A stretch of DNA of 64,000 nt from Streptomyces sp. NBC_01549 (GCF_026339955.1 NZ_JAPEPW010000001.1:3436501-3500500), one strand, 5' to 3'; numbered from the stretch's first letter, positions 44,688 to 53,754 are shown. The notes: generated by a model not told the origin, from the sequence alone. A program made the numbers and translations.

Positions 44688-45643
44688 CAGGTGGTTACCT
44701 CCGAAGTCGGTTGGGAAGTGGTCGGCTGATTCAGCAGGTCCCAGGCCAGCAGGCCCGCGCCCAGGCAGCCGGCCGTGTCCCCGAGAGCCGCGGGGACGAG
44801 GGGCGGCAGTTTCTGGAAGGTGACGCGCCGTTCGACGGCGGCCCGTAGCGGTGTGAACAGGGTTTCCCCGGCCTCGGCGAGGCCGCCGCCGATGATCAGG
44901 GTGCGTGGGTCCAGCAGGGTGAGCGCGGTGACGAGTCCGTCGGCGAGCGCGTCGACGGCGTCCTGCCAGACCTTCCGTGCCCGGGGATCCCCGGACTCGA
45001 CGGCCTTCGCGCAGTCGGCGGCGTCCGCCTCCGGGTCCCCGGAGGCCTCGGCCCAGGCCTGGCTGACGGCGGCGGCGGACGCGTACCGCTCCAGACAGCC
45101 GTGCTGCCCGCACGGACACGGGATCCCGCCGGGGCGTACGACGACATGGCCGATCTCGCCCGCGAAACCGTGCGCGCCCGCCTCGACGCCGCCGTCGATG
45201 CCGATCGCGCCCGCGATGCCGGTGCCGAGGGGGACGAACAGGAAGCGGTCGGCCCCCTGCCCCGCGCCGATCCGGCCCTCCGCGAGCCCGCCGGTGCGTA
45301 CGTCGTGCCCGAGCGCCACCGGCACCCCGCCCAGCCGGTCGCCGAGCAGCCGGCGCATCGGGACGTCGCGCCAGCCCAGGTTGGCCGAGTACACCGCCAC
45401 GCCCTCCTCGGCGTCGACGATGCCGGGGACGGCGACTCCGGCGGCCGCCGCGGACTCGCCGAGGTGGTGCTCGCCGTACGCGCGCAGCTCGACCGCGAAG
45501 TCGAGGATCGCGTCGACCACGGCGTCCGGACCGCGCTCGCGGCCGGTGGCGCGGCGGGCCTGGTGGAGGAGCTCGCCCTCCGCTCCGACCAGGGCGGCCT
45601 TCATCCCGGTGCCGCCCACATCGAGGGCGATGACATGTCTCAC
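44687..45643 (-). CDS. nagK: N-acetylglucosamine kinase-like ROK-family sugar kinase
   Basis: The 318-residue ROK kinase has the ATP phosphate loop ALDVGGTGMKAALV at the N-terminus, DVRTGGLAEGRIGAG and FVPLGTGIAGAIGIDGGV. The ROK zinc motif is GHVVVRPGGIPCPCGQHGCLE (H plus three Cys). The catalytic Asp is in GHDVRTGGL. With nagA downstream and DasR-like boxes upstream it is most likely the GlcNAc kinase; glucose or other N-acyl-hexosamines are possible. Confidence 0.88.
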   Translation of the reverse strand: MRHVIALDVGGTGMKAALVGAEGELLHQARRATGRERGPDAVVDAILDFAVELRAYGEHHLGESAAAAGVAVPGIVDAEEGVAVYSANLGWRDVPMRRLLGDRLGGVPVALGHDVRTGGLAEGRIGAGQGADRFLFVPLGTGIAGAIGIDGGVEAGAHGFAGEIGHVVVRPGGIPCPCGQHGCLERYASAAAVSQAWAEASGDPEADAADCAKAVESGDPRARKVWQDAVDALADGLVTALTLLDPRTLIIGGGLAEAGETLFTPLRAAVERRVTFQKLPPLVPAALGDTAGCLGAGLLAWDLLNQPTTSQPTSEVTT

Positions 45644-45673
45644 GGGGGACAGTGTCTCCCCTTACCCCAGGAG

Positions 45674-45703
45674 AGGTCTAGTCCACTCGCGTGGTGTAGA
45701 CCT
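45674..45703. promoter_or_regulatory. two DasR-like (dre) boxes between nagK and the sugar-binding gene
   Basis: AGGTCTAGTCCA (45674-45685) matches 10 of 12 bases and TGGTGTAGACCT (45692-45703) matches 10 of 12 bases of the DasR core TGGTCTAGACCA. They lie 30-60 bp upstream of nagK and 90-120 bp upstream of the divergent lipoprotein start, where repression of both is expected. Confidence 0.75.
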
Positions 45704-45793
45704 TGTATCCGCATTCCGAGACGGATGCAACGGACGCAGAAGCAAAGACGGGCAGCCTCTGGACAGGGGCGGCCAGGGGTTGGGAGAAGCGCG

Positions 45794-47077
45794 GTGCAGC
45801 GGCGTAGGGCAGGGCGTAGGACGGTACTGATCGCGGCGGGGTCCGCCCTGGGCATGACGGCGACCCTCGCGGGCTGCGGCAGCTCGGGCGGTTCCGGGGA
45901 CGTGACCCTCAGACTCGTGGCCGCCGACTACGGGGACTCCAAGGCCAACAGTTCCCAGAAGTACTGGGACAAGCTCGTCAAGGGGTACGAGGCCGACCAC
46001 CCCGGGACCAAGGTCGAGGTCAGCGTCTACCCGTGGACCGAGGTCGACCGCAAGGTCAAGGAGATGGTCGAGCAGGGCGACGCCCCCGACATGGCGCAGA
46101 TCGGCGCGTACGCCGACTACGCCGCCAAGGGCCAGCTGTACAAGGCCGAAGAGGTGCTCTCCATACCCGTCCAGGCCGACTTCGTCGCGCAGCTCACCGA
46201 CGCGGGGAAGGTGAACCGGGTGCAGTACGGCATGCCGTTCGCCGCCTCCACCCGGCTGCTCTTCTACAACAAGAAGCTGTTCTCCGCCGCGGGCCTCAGC
46301 GCGCCGACGACGTGGAGCGAGCTGGCCGCCGACGCGCAGGCGTTGAAGGCCCGGGGAGTGAAGATCCCCTACGCGCTGCCCCTCGGTCCCGAGGAGGCCC
46401 AGGCCGAGACCATGCAGTGGCTGCTGAGCGGTGGCGACGGCTACACCGACGACGTCGGCACCTACAGGCTGGACTCCGCGCAGAACGTCGCCACCCTCAC
46501 CTGGCTCAAGGACGATCTGGTCGGCAAGGGCCTCACCGGACCGGTCGCGCCCGCGAAGCTCAACCGTGCCGACGCCTTCGCGGCGTTCGCGCGCGGCGAG
46601 GTCGGGATGCTCAACGGGCACCCCACGCTGATGAAGATGGCCGCCGACAAGGGTGTGAGGTTCGGGATGGTGCCGATGCCCGGGGCGAACGGGAGGTCCC
46701 GGGCCACGATGGGTGTCGCCGACTGGATGATGGCCTTCAAGAAGAACGGCCACCGCGATCAGATCGGTACGTTCCTCGACTACGTCTACAGCGAGAAGAA
46801 CGTGCTCGCCTTCTCCCACGAGTACGACCTGCTGCCGGTCACGGCGTCCGCGTCCGAGACGATGGCGCAGGACAAGAACGACGCGGACCTCGCCCCGTTC
46901 CTGGACGAGCTCCCCTCCTCCCAGCTCTATCCGGTCGGCAAGACGTCCTGGGCCGCTGTCAGCGCCGACATCAAGAAGCAGATCGGCAAGGCGGTCTCCC
47001 CGGACGGCAGCCCGTCCGGCACCCTCGGCTCGCTCCAGCAGACGGCGACCATGACCGACACCGCCGCGGGTGAGTGA
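45794..47077 (+). CDS. sugar ABC-transporter substrate-binding lipoprotein, orphan
   Basis: 427 residues from GTG 45794, with GGGAGAAG 4-5 nt upstream; an ATG at 45725 would add 23 basic residues. A twin-arginine-like n-region and lipobox TLAGC anchor it outside the membrane. The rest is a family-1 extracellular sugar-binding protein (WDKLVKGYEADHPGTKVEVSVYPW, DMAQIGAYADYA, AFARGEVGMLNGHP, MGVADWMMAF). No permeases follow; these orphan receptors may work with permeases elsewhere and the shared ATPase MsiK. It is divergent from nagK across DasR-like boxes, so a GlcNAc/chitin oligomer or similar ligand is inferred. Confidence 0.88.
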   Translation: MQRRRAGRRTVLIAAGSALGMTATLAGCGSSGGSGDVTLRLVAADYGDSKANSSQKYWDKLVKGYEADHPGTKVEVSVYPWTEVDRKVKEMVEQGDAPDMAQIGAYADYAAKGQLYKAEEVLSIPVQADFVAQLTDAGKVNRVQYGMPFAASTRLLFYNKKLFSAAGLSAPTTWSELAADAQALKARGVKIPYALPLGPEEAQAETMQWLLSGGDGYTDDVGTYRLDSAQNVATLTWLKDDLVGKGLTGPVAPAKLNRADAFAAFARGEVGMLNGHPTLMKMAADKGVRFGMVPMPGANGRSRATMGVADWMMAFKKNGHRDQIGTFLDYVYSEKNVLAFSHEYDLLPVTASASETMAQDKNDADLAPFLDELPSSQLYPVGKTSWAAVSADIKKQIGKAVSPDGSPSGTLGSLQQTATMTDTAAGE

Positions 47078-47100
47078 CGTCGGTCCGACCCTATGTGTGC

Positions 47101-47144
47101 CGGCAGCCGTGAGCACTTAAGCGCTTAAGTGCTCACGGTTGCCG
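47101..47144. terminator. 32-bp perfect palindrome within a 44-nt near-palindrome
   Basis: 47107-47138 reads identically on both strands (CCGTGAGCACTTAAGC to its complement); five more positions on each side add pairs with one G/T. It follows the lipoprotein gene by 24 bp. The TTAAGCGCTTAA core is unusually AT-rich for a Streptomyces terminator. Confidence 0.75.
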
Positions 47145-47209
47145 AGGAGCGTGTCCCTGCCGGCGGATTCGCCGACAGCATTGTCAGCGGCGGGAGCTAC
47201 GGTGCGGTC

Positions 47210-47437
47210 ATGGACGAACTGAGCGGGCGGGAGCGGGGGATCCTCGCCATGGAGCGGCGTGGGTTCACCGGGCCGGGCGCGAAGGAACGGGCGATACGCG
47301 AGCAACTCGGCCTCGCCCCCGTCCGCTACTACCAACTCCTCAACGCCCTCCTCGACGACCCCCGTGCCCTCGCCCACGACCCGATCACGGTGAACCGCCT
47401 CCGCCGGATCCGGGACACCCGCCGCGCGGAACGCTGA
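47210..47437 (+). CDS. DUF3263 small protein, probable DNA-binding
   Basis: 75 residues from ATG 47210. It carries the DUF3263 pattern LSGRERGILAMERRGF, AKERAIREQLGLAPVRYYQLLNALLDDPRAL and ITVNRLRRIRDTR, a helix-turn-helix-like fold similar to sigma region 4. Its job is unknown. It sits between the sugar-binding gene and otsB, as in other Streptomyces. Confidence 0.85.
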   Translation: MDELSGRERGILAMERRGFTGPGAKERAIREQLGLAPVRYYQLLNALLDDPRALAHDPITVNRLRRIRDTRRAER

Positions 47438-47541
47438 CACCGGCTTCCTGGGGGCGGGTTCTTCGGCCGCGGTGGGACGGCGGGGTGGTGTGACTCGGTG
47501 AGCCGTGGGTGCGCCCGGGGCCGCGCGGATAGGGTCGGAGC

Positions 47542-48417
47542 ATGGGCAGCCACTCGGAAACCCCGGAATCCCCGGACGTCACGGAACCCTTGCCGACACC
47601 CGTGACCCCCGCCGGACGCGACGGCCTCGACGCCGTCCTCACCCGGCCCGACCGGGCCGTCATCGCGCTCGACTTCGACGGAACACTCGCCCCCATCGTC
47701 GCCGACCCGGAACAGGCCCGCGCCCACCCCGACGCGGTGCCCGCCCTGGCGGCCCTCGCCCCGAAGGTCGCCTCCGTCGCCGTGATCACCGGCCGCCCGG
47801 CCGGAGTGGCGGTCCGCCACGGCGGCTTCGCGGGCGTCCCGGGCCTCGACCACCTCGTCGTCCTCGGCCACTACGGCGCCGAACGCTGGGACGCCCGCAC
47901 CGGCACCGTCAACGCCCCCGCCCCGCATCCCGGCGTCGCCGCCGTCCGCGCCGAGCTGCCCGGGGTCCTCGACAGGGTCGGCGCCTGGCACGGCACCTGG
48001 ATCGAGGAGAAGGGCCGCGCGGTCGCCGTCCACACCCGCCGCGCACAGGACCCCCAGGCCGCGTTCGAGGCACTGCGCGAACCTCTCGCCGACCTCGCCA
48101 CCCGCCACGGCCTGATCGTCGAACCCGGTCGGATGGTCCTCGAACTCCGTCCCCCGGGCATGGACAAGGGCGTCGCCCTCCTGGAGTACGTCCGCGAGGT
48201 CCACGCCGAAGCCGTCATGTACGCCGGCGACGACCTGGGCGACCTCCCCGCCTTCGCCGCCGTCGACAAACTCCGCTCGGACGGCGTCCCGGGCCTCCTG
48301 GTGTGCAGCGGCAGCGCGGAAGTCACCGAACTGGCCGAACGCGCGGATCTCGTCGTCGACGGCCCGGCGGGAGTCGTACGCCTGCTGACGGCATTGGCGA
48401 CTCGCCTGGACGGTTGA
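47542..48417 (+). CDS. otsB: trehalose-6-phosphate phosphatase
   Basis: The 291-residue HAD phosphatase has motif I VIALDFDGTLAPIV at about 39-52 with catalytic DxD, motif II VAVITGRPA, the cap domain with VLGHYGAERWDARTG, motif III Lys in PPGMDKGVALLEY and motif IV YAGDDLGDLPAF. It dephosphorylates trehalose-6-P to trehalose. The gene is convergent with otsA, whose product makes the substrate. The weak ribosome site (GGAG close to ATG) leaves the exact start less certain. Confidence 0.93.
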   Translation: MGSHSETPESPDVTEPLPTPVTPAGRDGLDAVLTRPDRAVIALDFDGTLAPIVADPEQARAHPDAVPALAALAPKVASVAVITGRPAGVAVRHGGFAGVPGLDHLVVLGHYGAERWDARTGTVNAPAPHPGVAAVRAELPGVLDRVGAWHGTWIEEKGRAVAVHTRRAQDPQAAFEALREPLADLATRHGLIVEPGRMVLELRPPGMDKGVALLEYVREVHAEAVMYAGDDLGDLPAFAAVDKLRSDGVPGLLVCSGSAEVTELAERADLVVDGPAGVVRLLTALATRLDG

Positions 48418-48437
48418 TCCCCGGGCGGACCCCCGAC

Positions 48438-49835
48438 TCAGCCCTCCAACTCCCGCAACTGCTCCAAAAACCACTGCGCCGGAGGCAACGCCGTCGCGGC
48501 GGCGGCCAACCGTTTCGTACGCTCCGCCCGCTCTCCCACCGGCATGGCCAGCGCCGCGTCCAGCGCCCGCGCGGTACCGACCACGTCGTACGGGTTCACC
48601 ACCACCGCGTCCTCGCCCAGCTCCTCGTACGCCCCCGCCTCCCGCGAGAGCACCAGCACGCACCCCTCGTCGGAGACGACGGGCACCTCCTTGGCGACAA
48701 GGTTCATGCCGTCGCGGATGGGGTTGACGAGGGCGACGTCGGCGAGCCGGTACGCGGCCAGGGAGCGGGCGAAGTCGTCCTTGACGTGGAGGACGACGGG
48801 GGTCCAGCCCGGCGTGCCGTACCGGGAGTTGATCTCGGTCGCCACGCGCTGGACCTCGGCTGTGTAGTCGCGGTAGACGGCCAGGTCCTGACGGGAGGGG
48901 TAGGCGAAGGCCACGTGGACGACGCGCTCGCGCCACTCCGGGCGGTCCTCCAACAGCTGCCGGTACGCCAGCAGGCCCCGCACGATGTTCTTCGACAGCT
49001 CGGTCCGGTCGACCCGCACGATCGTCCTGCGGCCCTCGCCGATCTGCTCCCGCAGCGCGGCCATGCGGTCCGCGACGTCCGCCTCGTGCGAGCGCCTGCG
49101 CAGGAAGTCCGCGTCCGCGCCGAGCCCGTGCACGCCGATCCGGGTGGCGCCGAGCCCGCCGACGAGCGCGTCGCAGCAGGCGGTGAACGCGTCCGCCCAG
49201 CGGTGGGTGAGGAAGCCGAGCCGGTCCGCGCCGAGCATGCCGCGCAGCACCTGTTCGGCGATGTCGTCGGGCAGCATCCGGAAGTAGTCGACCGGGGCCC
49301 AGGGGGTGTGCGAGAAGTGGCCGATCCGCAGGTCGGGGCGGAGCGCGCGCAGCATTCCGGGGACGAGGGTCAGGTGGTAGTCCTGGACGATCACCGCCGC
49401 GCCCTGCGCCGCCTCCGTGGCCAGCGCCTCGGCGAAGGCACGGTTGTACACCTCGTACGACGCCCACTGGCGCCGGAACTCCGCGTCGAAGACCGGCTCC
49501 AGCGGGGTCTGGTACAGCATGTGGTGGACGAACCACAGCACGGAGTTCGCGATGCCGTTGTACGCGTCCGCGTGCACGTCGGCGTCGATGTCCAGCATCC
49601 GTACGCCGTCCTCGGCGACCCCGCGCCGGACCGCCTCGCGGTCGCCGTCACCGAGCGCCGAGCACACCCACAGGGCCCCCGCGTCCGGCCCGATCGCGGA
49701 GAGACCCGAGACCAGCCCGCCGCCACCGCGCTTGGCGCGCAGTGAGCCGTCCTCGTGGACCTCGTAGGTGACCGGGCCGCGGTTGGACGCGACGAGGATG
49801 TGGTGGGCGCCTTGCGTTGAAGCGGGGGAAGCCAT
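48438..49835 (-). CDS. otsA: trehalose-6-phosphate synthase
   Basis: OtsA (465 residues) is a GT20 retaining glycosyltransferase that joins UDP/GDP-glucose to glucose-6-P. It starts [25 protein letters not shown] is the donor loop, then [49 protein letters not shown] (Arg and Lys for donor phosphates) and [17 protein letters not shown] near the end. It opposes otsB on the other strand with a 20-bp gap. Trehalose protects spores against drying and heat. Confidence 0.95.
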   Translation of the reverse strand: MASPASTQGAHHILVASNRGPVTYEVHEDGSLRAKRGGGGLVSGLSAIGPDAGALWVCSALGDGDREAVRRGVAEDGVRMLDIDADVHADAYNGIANSVLWFVHHMLYQTPLEPVFDAEFRRQWASYEVYNRAFAEALATEAAQGAAVIVQDYHLTLVPGMLRALRPDLRIGHFSHTPWAPVDYFRMLPDDIAEQVLRGMLGADRLGFLTHRWADAFTACCDALVGGLGATRIGVHGLGADADFLRRRSHEADVADRMAALREQIGEGRRTIVRVDRTELSKNIVRGLLAYRQLLEDRPEWRERVVHVAFAYPSRQDLAVYRDYTAEVQRVATEINSRYGTPGWTPVVLHVKDDFARSLAAYRLADVALVNPIRDGMNLVAKEVPVVSDEGCVLVLSREAGAYEELGEDAVVVNPYDVVGTARALDAALAMPVGERAERTKRLAAAATALPPAQWFLEQLRELEG

Positions 49836-49972
49836 GCATCGAAACCTAGCCCGGCGTCGAAACGCTCAAACGTTCCCTTCAGCCGTATGCCGTCCGCAGG
49901 CCGGTGGGGGCTTGTCGCGCCCACGCGGCGGAGCCGCATATGTCACAGCCTCGCGCCCCTGACGGGGCGCTG

Positions 49973-50917
49973 CTACGCCGCCCTTCGTTTCTGGTACTCG
50001 GAGATTTCGACCATTGGCGGACGTTCCTCCGTGTCCACCGAGTATGTGCGCGGCTCGAAACCGTCCCCGCCGCGTTCGAACTGGGTGAGGGCCGGGCGGA
50101 TCAGGTGGCCGCGGGCCAGCCGGAGCTGGGCCGTGCGGTAGATCGCGGCGGACATCCGGCCCAGCGCCTGCCCGTCCTGGTGGCGGTGCTTGCGCACCCC
50201 CACGTCGACCTGGGCGAGCGCGTCCAGGCCCACCAGGTGCAGGGCGTCGACGAGCATGCCCAGCTCGATCCCGTACCCGACGGGGAAGGGGAGCTGTTCG
50301 AGCAGCGAGCGGCGGGCCGCGTACTCCCCGCCGAGCGGCTGCACGAAGCCGGCCAGCTGCGGCCAGTGCATGTTGAGGAGGGGGCGGGCCATGAGTTCGG
50401 TGACCCGGCCGCCCTGACCCGCCGCACCACCGAGCGGACGGTCGTACATCGCCTTGACGAGGTCCACACCGGGCTCGGTGAGCAGCGGCCCCACGATCCC
50501 CGAGACGAAGTCCGAGGAGAACTCCTTCAGGTCCGCGTCGATGAAACAGACGATGTCCCCGCTCGTCACGAGGAGGGAACGCCACAGCACCTCGCCCTTG
50601 CCGGGCACGGTCGGGATGCGCGGCAGGATCTCGTCCCGGTGCACCACGCGCGCGCCCGCCGCGGCGGCCACCTGCGAGGTGCGGTCGGTCGAGCCCGAGT
50701 CGATGACGACGATCTCGTCGACGAGGGGCACCTGCTGCATCAGGTCGTGGCGGATGATGGCGACGATCTCGCCGACCGTCTCCTCCTCGTTCAGCGCGGG
50801 CAGCACGACGCTCACCGAGGAGCCGGTGGCCCGTTTGGCGGACATGATCTGGTGGAGCGGGCGATCGGTCACGGACCAGGAGCGATTGCTCAGCCAGCGC
50901 TCAACTTCCTTCAGCAC
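49973..50917 (-). CDS. gpgS: glucosyl-3-phosphoglycerate synthase (GT81)
   Basis: 314 residues; GTG 50917 with GGAG 9 nt upstream. This inverting GT-A fold transferase has SVVLPALNEEETVGEIV, VVIDSGSTDRT and the DxD in CFIDADLKEF, followed by KAMYDRPLG, GGRVTELMARPLLN and QPLGGEYAARR, the signature of GpgS enzymes. It makes glucosyl-3-phosphoglycerate, a compatible solute or polymethylated-glucan precursor. Neighbouring trehalose genes fit an osmolyte role. Confidence 0.87.
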   Translation of the reverse strand: MLKEVERWLSNRSWSVTDRPLHQIMSAKRATGSSVSVVLPALNEEETVGEIVAIIRHDLMQQVPLVDEIVVIDSGSTDRTSQVAAAAGARVVHRDEILPRIPTVPGKGEVLWRSLLVTSGDIVCFIDADLKEFSSDFVSGIVGPLLTEPGVDLVKAMYDRPLGGAAGQGGRVTELMARPLLNMHWPQLAGFVQPLGGEYAARRSLLEQLPFPVGYGIELGMLVDALHLVGLDALAQVDVGVRKHRHQDGQALGRMSAAIYRTAQLRLARGHLIRPALTQFERGGDGFEPRTYSVDTEERPPMVEISEYQKRRAA

Positions 50918-51098
50918 AGTCTGCGGCTCCTCACTGTCTGATCACCCGGTGTCTCACGGTGTGATCCATCTCGCGGTTCGGACGACTCTCTCAACTGTCC
51001 TGGCCTTCGGTTACAGTCTTGAACAACGCGGATGACCATCGCATGTCGTAGATCATTCGCGGACCACCGCGCCACCCGCACGACACAACCGAATACCG

Positions 51099-51242
51099 CT
51101 CATCCAGAGGGGCAGAGGGATACGGCCCGATGAAGCCCCGGCAACCCTCCAGCTGGTTCTTGTCACATTGATGTGGCGAGGCTCCCGGCTTGGGAAGGTG
51201 CCAAATCCGTCTCACGGCGAAGTGCGTCGTGAGGAAGATGAG
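51099..51242 (+). promoter_or_regulatory. SAM-I (S-box) riboswitch upstream of thrC
   Basis: The full S-box architecture is visible: P1 from CTCATC (51099) pairing with GATGAG (51237-51242), the kink-turn/pseudoknot block GGCCCGATGAAGCCCCGGCAACC, and AAGGTGCCAAATCC before P4. P3 is closed by GAGGCTCCC. The AGGAG at 51241-51245 overlaps the closing P1 strand, so SAM binding would hide the ribosome site. SAM would thereby lower thrC-cysO expression. Confidence 0.92.
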
Positions 51243-51261
51243 GAGAAAGGGCCTCGCCTCC

Positions 51262-52590
51262 ATGGCTGCGCAGACTGTTGCAAGTTCGACTGTTGCAAGC
51301 ACCACGAACCCTGTCGCGGGCGACACCACCACCGTAGCCGGTGTGGATCTCGGACCCGCCGCCGCGCTTTCCTGCCGTGAGTGCGGGCACCGCGTGCCGC
51401 TCGGCCCGGTTTTCGCCTGCGAGGAGTGTTTCGGCCCGCTGGAGATCGCGTACGACTTCTCGGCGTACGAAACCGAAGAGCTCCGGGCGCGCATCGAAGC
51501 GGGCCCCGCGAACATCTGGCGCTACGCGCCGCTGCTCCCCGTCCCGGCCGACGTCGCCGACAAGCCGAACATCAACCCCGGCTGGACCAAGCTCGTCAAG
51601 GCCGACAACCTCGCCCGCGAGCTGGGCGTCGAGGTCGGCAAGCTCTTCGTCAAGGACGACTCCGGCAACCCGACGCACTCCTTCAAGGACCGCGTCGTCG
51701 CCCAGGCCATCGAGGCCGCCCGCGCGTTCGGCTTCACGACCCTCTCCTGCTCCTCCACCGGCAACCTCGCCGGCGCCGTGGGTGCCGCCGCCGCCCGCGC
51801 CGGCTTCCGCTCCTGCGTGTTCATCCCGCACGACCTGGAGCAGGGCAAGATCGTCATGGCCGCGATCTACGGCGGCGAGCTCGTCGGCATCGAGGGCAAC
51901 TACGACGACGTGAACCGCTTCTGCTCCGAGCTGATCGGCGACCCGGCCGGTGAGGGCTGGGGCTTCGTCAACGTCAACCTGCGGCCGTACTACGCGGAGG
52001 GGTCCAAGACCCTCGCGTACGAGATCTGCGAGCAGCTGGGCTGGCAGCTCCCCGACCAGCTGGTGATCCCCATCGCCTCCGGCTCCCAGCTCACGAAGAT
52101 CGACAAGGGGCTGCAGGAGCTGATCAAGCTCGGACTGGTCGAGGACAAGCCGTACAAGATCTTCGGTGCCCAGGCCGAGGGCTGCTCGCCGGTGTCCGTC
52201 GCCTACAAGGCCGGCCACGACGTCGTACGGCCCCAGAAGCCGAACACCATCGCCAAGTCGCTCGCCATCGGCAACCCGGCCGACGGGCCGTACGTGCTGG
52301 ACATCGCGCGGCGCACGGGCGGTGCGGTGGAGGACGTCAACGACGAGCAGGTCGTCGACGCGATCAAGCTGCTCGCCCGGACCGAGGGCATCTTCGCGGA
52401 GACCGCCGGCGGGGTGACCGTCGGCGTGACGAAGAAGCTGATCGACAACGGGCTGCTGGACCCGACGCTGACCACCGTCGTCCTGAACACCGGGGACGGC
52501 CTGAAGACGCTGGACGCGGTGGCCGGGACGGGACTGACGGCGACCATCCGTCCCAACCTGGACTCGTTCCGAGAGGCCGGCCTCGCGTAG
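51262..52590 (+). CDS. thrC: threonine synthase
   Basis: ThrC (442 residues) is a PLP enzyme that turns O-phosphohomoserine into threonine. An N-terminal zinc-ribbon (C38, C41, C53, C56) precedes the fold-type-II domain. PLP Lys is K142 in GNPTHSFKDRVV, then CSSTGNLAGAVGAAAARAG, the SGSQLTKIDKG loop and TAGGVTVGV near the end. ATG 51262 is preferred to ATG 51238, which lies in the riboswitch stem. O-phosphohomoserine is also the methionine branch point in actinobacteria, so SAM control here is meaningful. Confidence 0.94.
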   Translation: MAAQTVASSTVASTTNPVAGDTTTVAGVDLGPAAALSCRECGHRVPLGPVFACEECFGPLEIAYDFSAYETEELRARIEAGPANIWRYAPLLPVPADVADKPNINPGWTKLVKADNLARELGVEVGKLFVKDDSGNPTHSFKDRVVAQAIEAARAFGFTTLSCSSTGNLAGAVGAAAARAGFRSCVFIPHDLEQGKIVMAAIYGGELVGIEGNYDDVNRFCSELIGDPAGEGWGFVNVNLRPYYAEGSKTLAYEICEQLGWQLPDQLVIPIASGSQLTKIDKGLQELIKLGLVEDKPYKIFGAQAEGCSPVSVAYKAGHDVVRPQKPNTIAKSLAIGNPADGPYVLDIARRTGGAVEDVNDEQVVDAIKLLARTEGIFAETAGGVTVGVTKKLIDNGLLDPTLTTVVLNTGDGLKTLDAVAGTGLTATIRPNLDSFREAGLA

Positions 52591-52655
52591 GGCTTGGCAT
52601 ATCCAGCAACGCCCCGCGCCCCTACGGGGCACCATCCGACCGGAGGTCACAAGGA

Positions 52656-52931
52656 ATGAGCGTCAACGTCCGCATCCCCACCATCCTGCGCACCTACACC
52701 GCTGGTCAGGCCGAGGTGACGGCCGAGGGTGGGACCCTCGGCGAGGTCATCGCGGACCTGGAGAAGAACCACACGGGTATCGCCGCGCGCGTCCTGGACG
52801 ACCAGGGCAAGCTGCGCCGGTTCGTCAACGTGTACGTGAACGACGACGACGTCCGCTTCGAGCAGGGCCTGGAGACGGCGACGCCGGACGGCGCGGGAGT
52901 ATCGATCATCCCCGCCGTCGCCGGTGGCTGA
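52656..52931 (+). CDS. ubiquitin-like sulfur carrier (MoaD/ThiS family, CysO-like)
   Basis: 91 residues; ATG 52656 with GGAGG 10 nt upstream. The beta-grasp fold ends with the diglycine VAGG that must be adenylated and thiocarboxylated. It resembles mycobacterial CysO, which donates sulfide to CysM for cysteine synthesis, and the thrC neighbour fits amino-acid sulfur metabolism; a CysM/Mec partner is not adjacent. MoaD is an alternative. Confidence 0.88.
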   Translation: MSVNVRIPTILRTYTAGQAEVTAEGGTLGEVIADLEKNHTGIAARVLDDQGKLRRFVNVYVNDDDVRFEQGLETATPDGAGVSIIPAVAGG

Positions 52932-52942
52932 CCATCGGGCGG

Positions 52943-52982
52943 GGCATTACACAGGGTGAGATCATTACCCTCGGTAATGCCA
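52943..52982 (+). terminator. hairpin after the cysO-like gene
   Basis: GGCATTAC (52943-52950) pairs with GTAATGCC (52975-52982), and AGGGT pairs with ACCCT inside. It is the first of two hairpins. Confidence 0.65.
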
Positions 52983-53000
52983 ATCACCGAGAGTTCATCG

Positions 53001-53037
53001 AATTGCCCCCTCCGTGAGAGAAGCGGAGGGGGCAATT
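53001..53037 (+). terminator. strong intrinsic terminator of the thrC operon
   Basis: AATTGCCCCCTCCG (53001-53014) is complementary to CGGAGGGGGCAATT (53024-53037), followed by a short T-rich stretch. It stands 70 bp past the operon stop. Confidence 0.85.
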
Positions 53038-53391
53038 CTGTATGGTTGAGCGCGGTACAGTTGGGGAAGTCGCTCCATTTTGCACGCCGGGTGCATATGA
53101 GTTCGCGCCCGAAGTCCGGCAAGAAGTAGCCAAAGTGCCCCGCGTTTTTGAGCCTTATATGGCATTTATGGGGCCCGACTTGCCCTGAATCTTCGCGAAT
53201 TCTCCCTATATTCCCGATCGGTCGTGCCCGGAATTCTCGTCCGATTGACCTGTTGCAGACGGCAGTTGGACAGATACATTCAGCCGCGGTCGACGCGTTC
53301 CGGCGCACACCCCCAACCGTTGGGGGGTGAGGTCTGACCCGGGTCCGCGAAGTGCGGTCCTGTGCAAGGGCCAGTAATAGGGGAGTTAGGC
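53038..53391. other. long leader/promoter region of the cold-shock gene
   Basis: 354 bp with no gene. GC falls in the middle (53080-53260, TTGC and TATATGG-rich), consistent with a cold-responsive long 5' leader as in cspA genes. No specific motif was identified apart from the GGGGAG ribosome site near 53380. Confidence 0.5.
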
Positions 53392-53598
53392 ATGGCTCAG
53401 GGCACCGTCAAGTGGTTCAACGCGGAGAAGGGGTACGGCTTCATCGCGGTCGACGGTGGTGCGGATGTATTCGTCCACTACAGCGCGATTCAGATGGACG
53501 GCTACCGCACCCTGGAAGAGGGTCAGCGGGTCGATTTCGAGATCTCGCAGGGCCAGAAGGGGCCGCAGGCGGACATGGTCCGACTGGCGACCAGCTGA
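53392..53598 (+). CDS. cold-shock domain protein, CspA family
   Basis: 68 residues with [20 protein letters not shown] (RNP1: KGYGFI) and DVFVHYSAI (RNP2: VFVHY). This single beta-barrel RNA chaperone melts mRNA structure and acts as a transcription antiterminator. ATG 53392 after GGGGAG. A strong terminator follows, so the gene is monocistronic. It lies just upstream of groEL2, as in S. coelicolor. Confidence 0.95.
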   Translation: MAQGTVKWFNAEKGYGFIAVDGGADVFVHYSAIQMDGYRTLEEGQRVDFEISQGQKGPQADMVRLATS

Positions 53599-53627
53599 AG
53601 CACGCGCCGACTGACTGTTCGACGTGA

Positions 53628-53663
53628 CGAAGGGCTCGTATCCCCTGGGATACGAGCCCTTCG
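53628..53663 (+). terminator. terminator of the cold-shock gene
   Basis: CGAAGGGCTCGTATCCC (53628-53644) and its complement (53647-53663) form a 17-bp stem with almost no loop. Confidence 0.88.
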
Positions 53664-53754
53664 GTCTGCCCCGCCCGCGGGTGTGGGTCCGCTTGCGCAC
53701 CGGCGCGACGCGCGGGTCGCGCGCCCCTTCTCACCTGCGGATCAAGGTGAGGCG

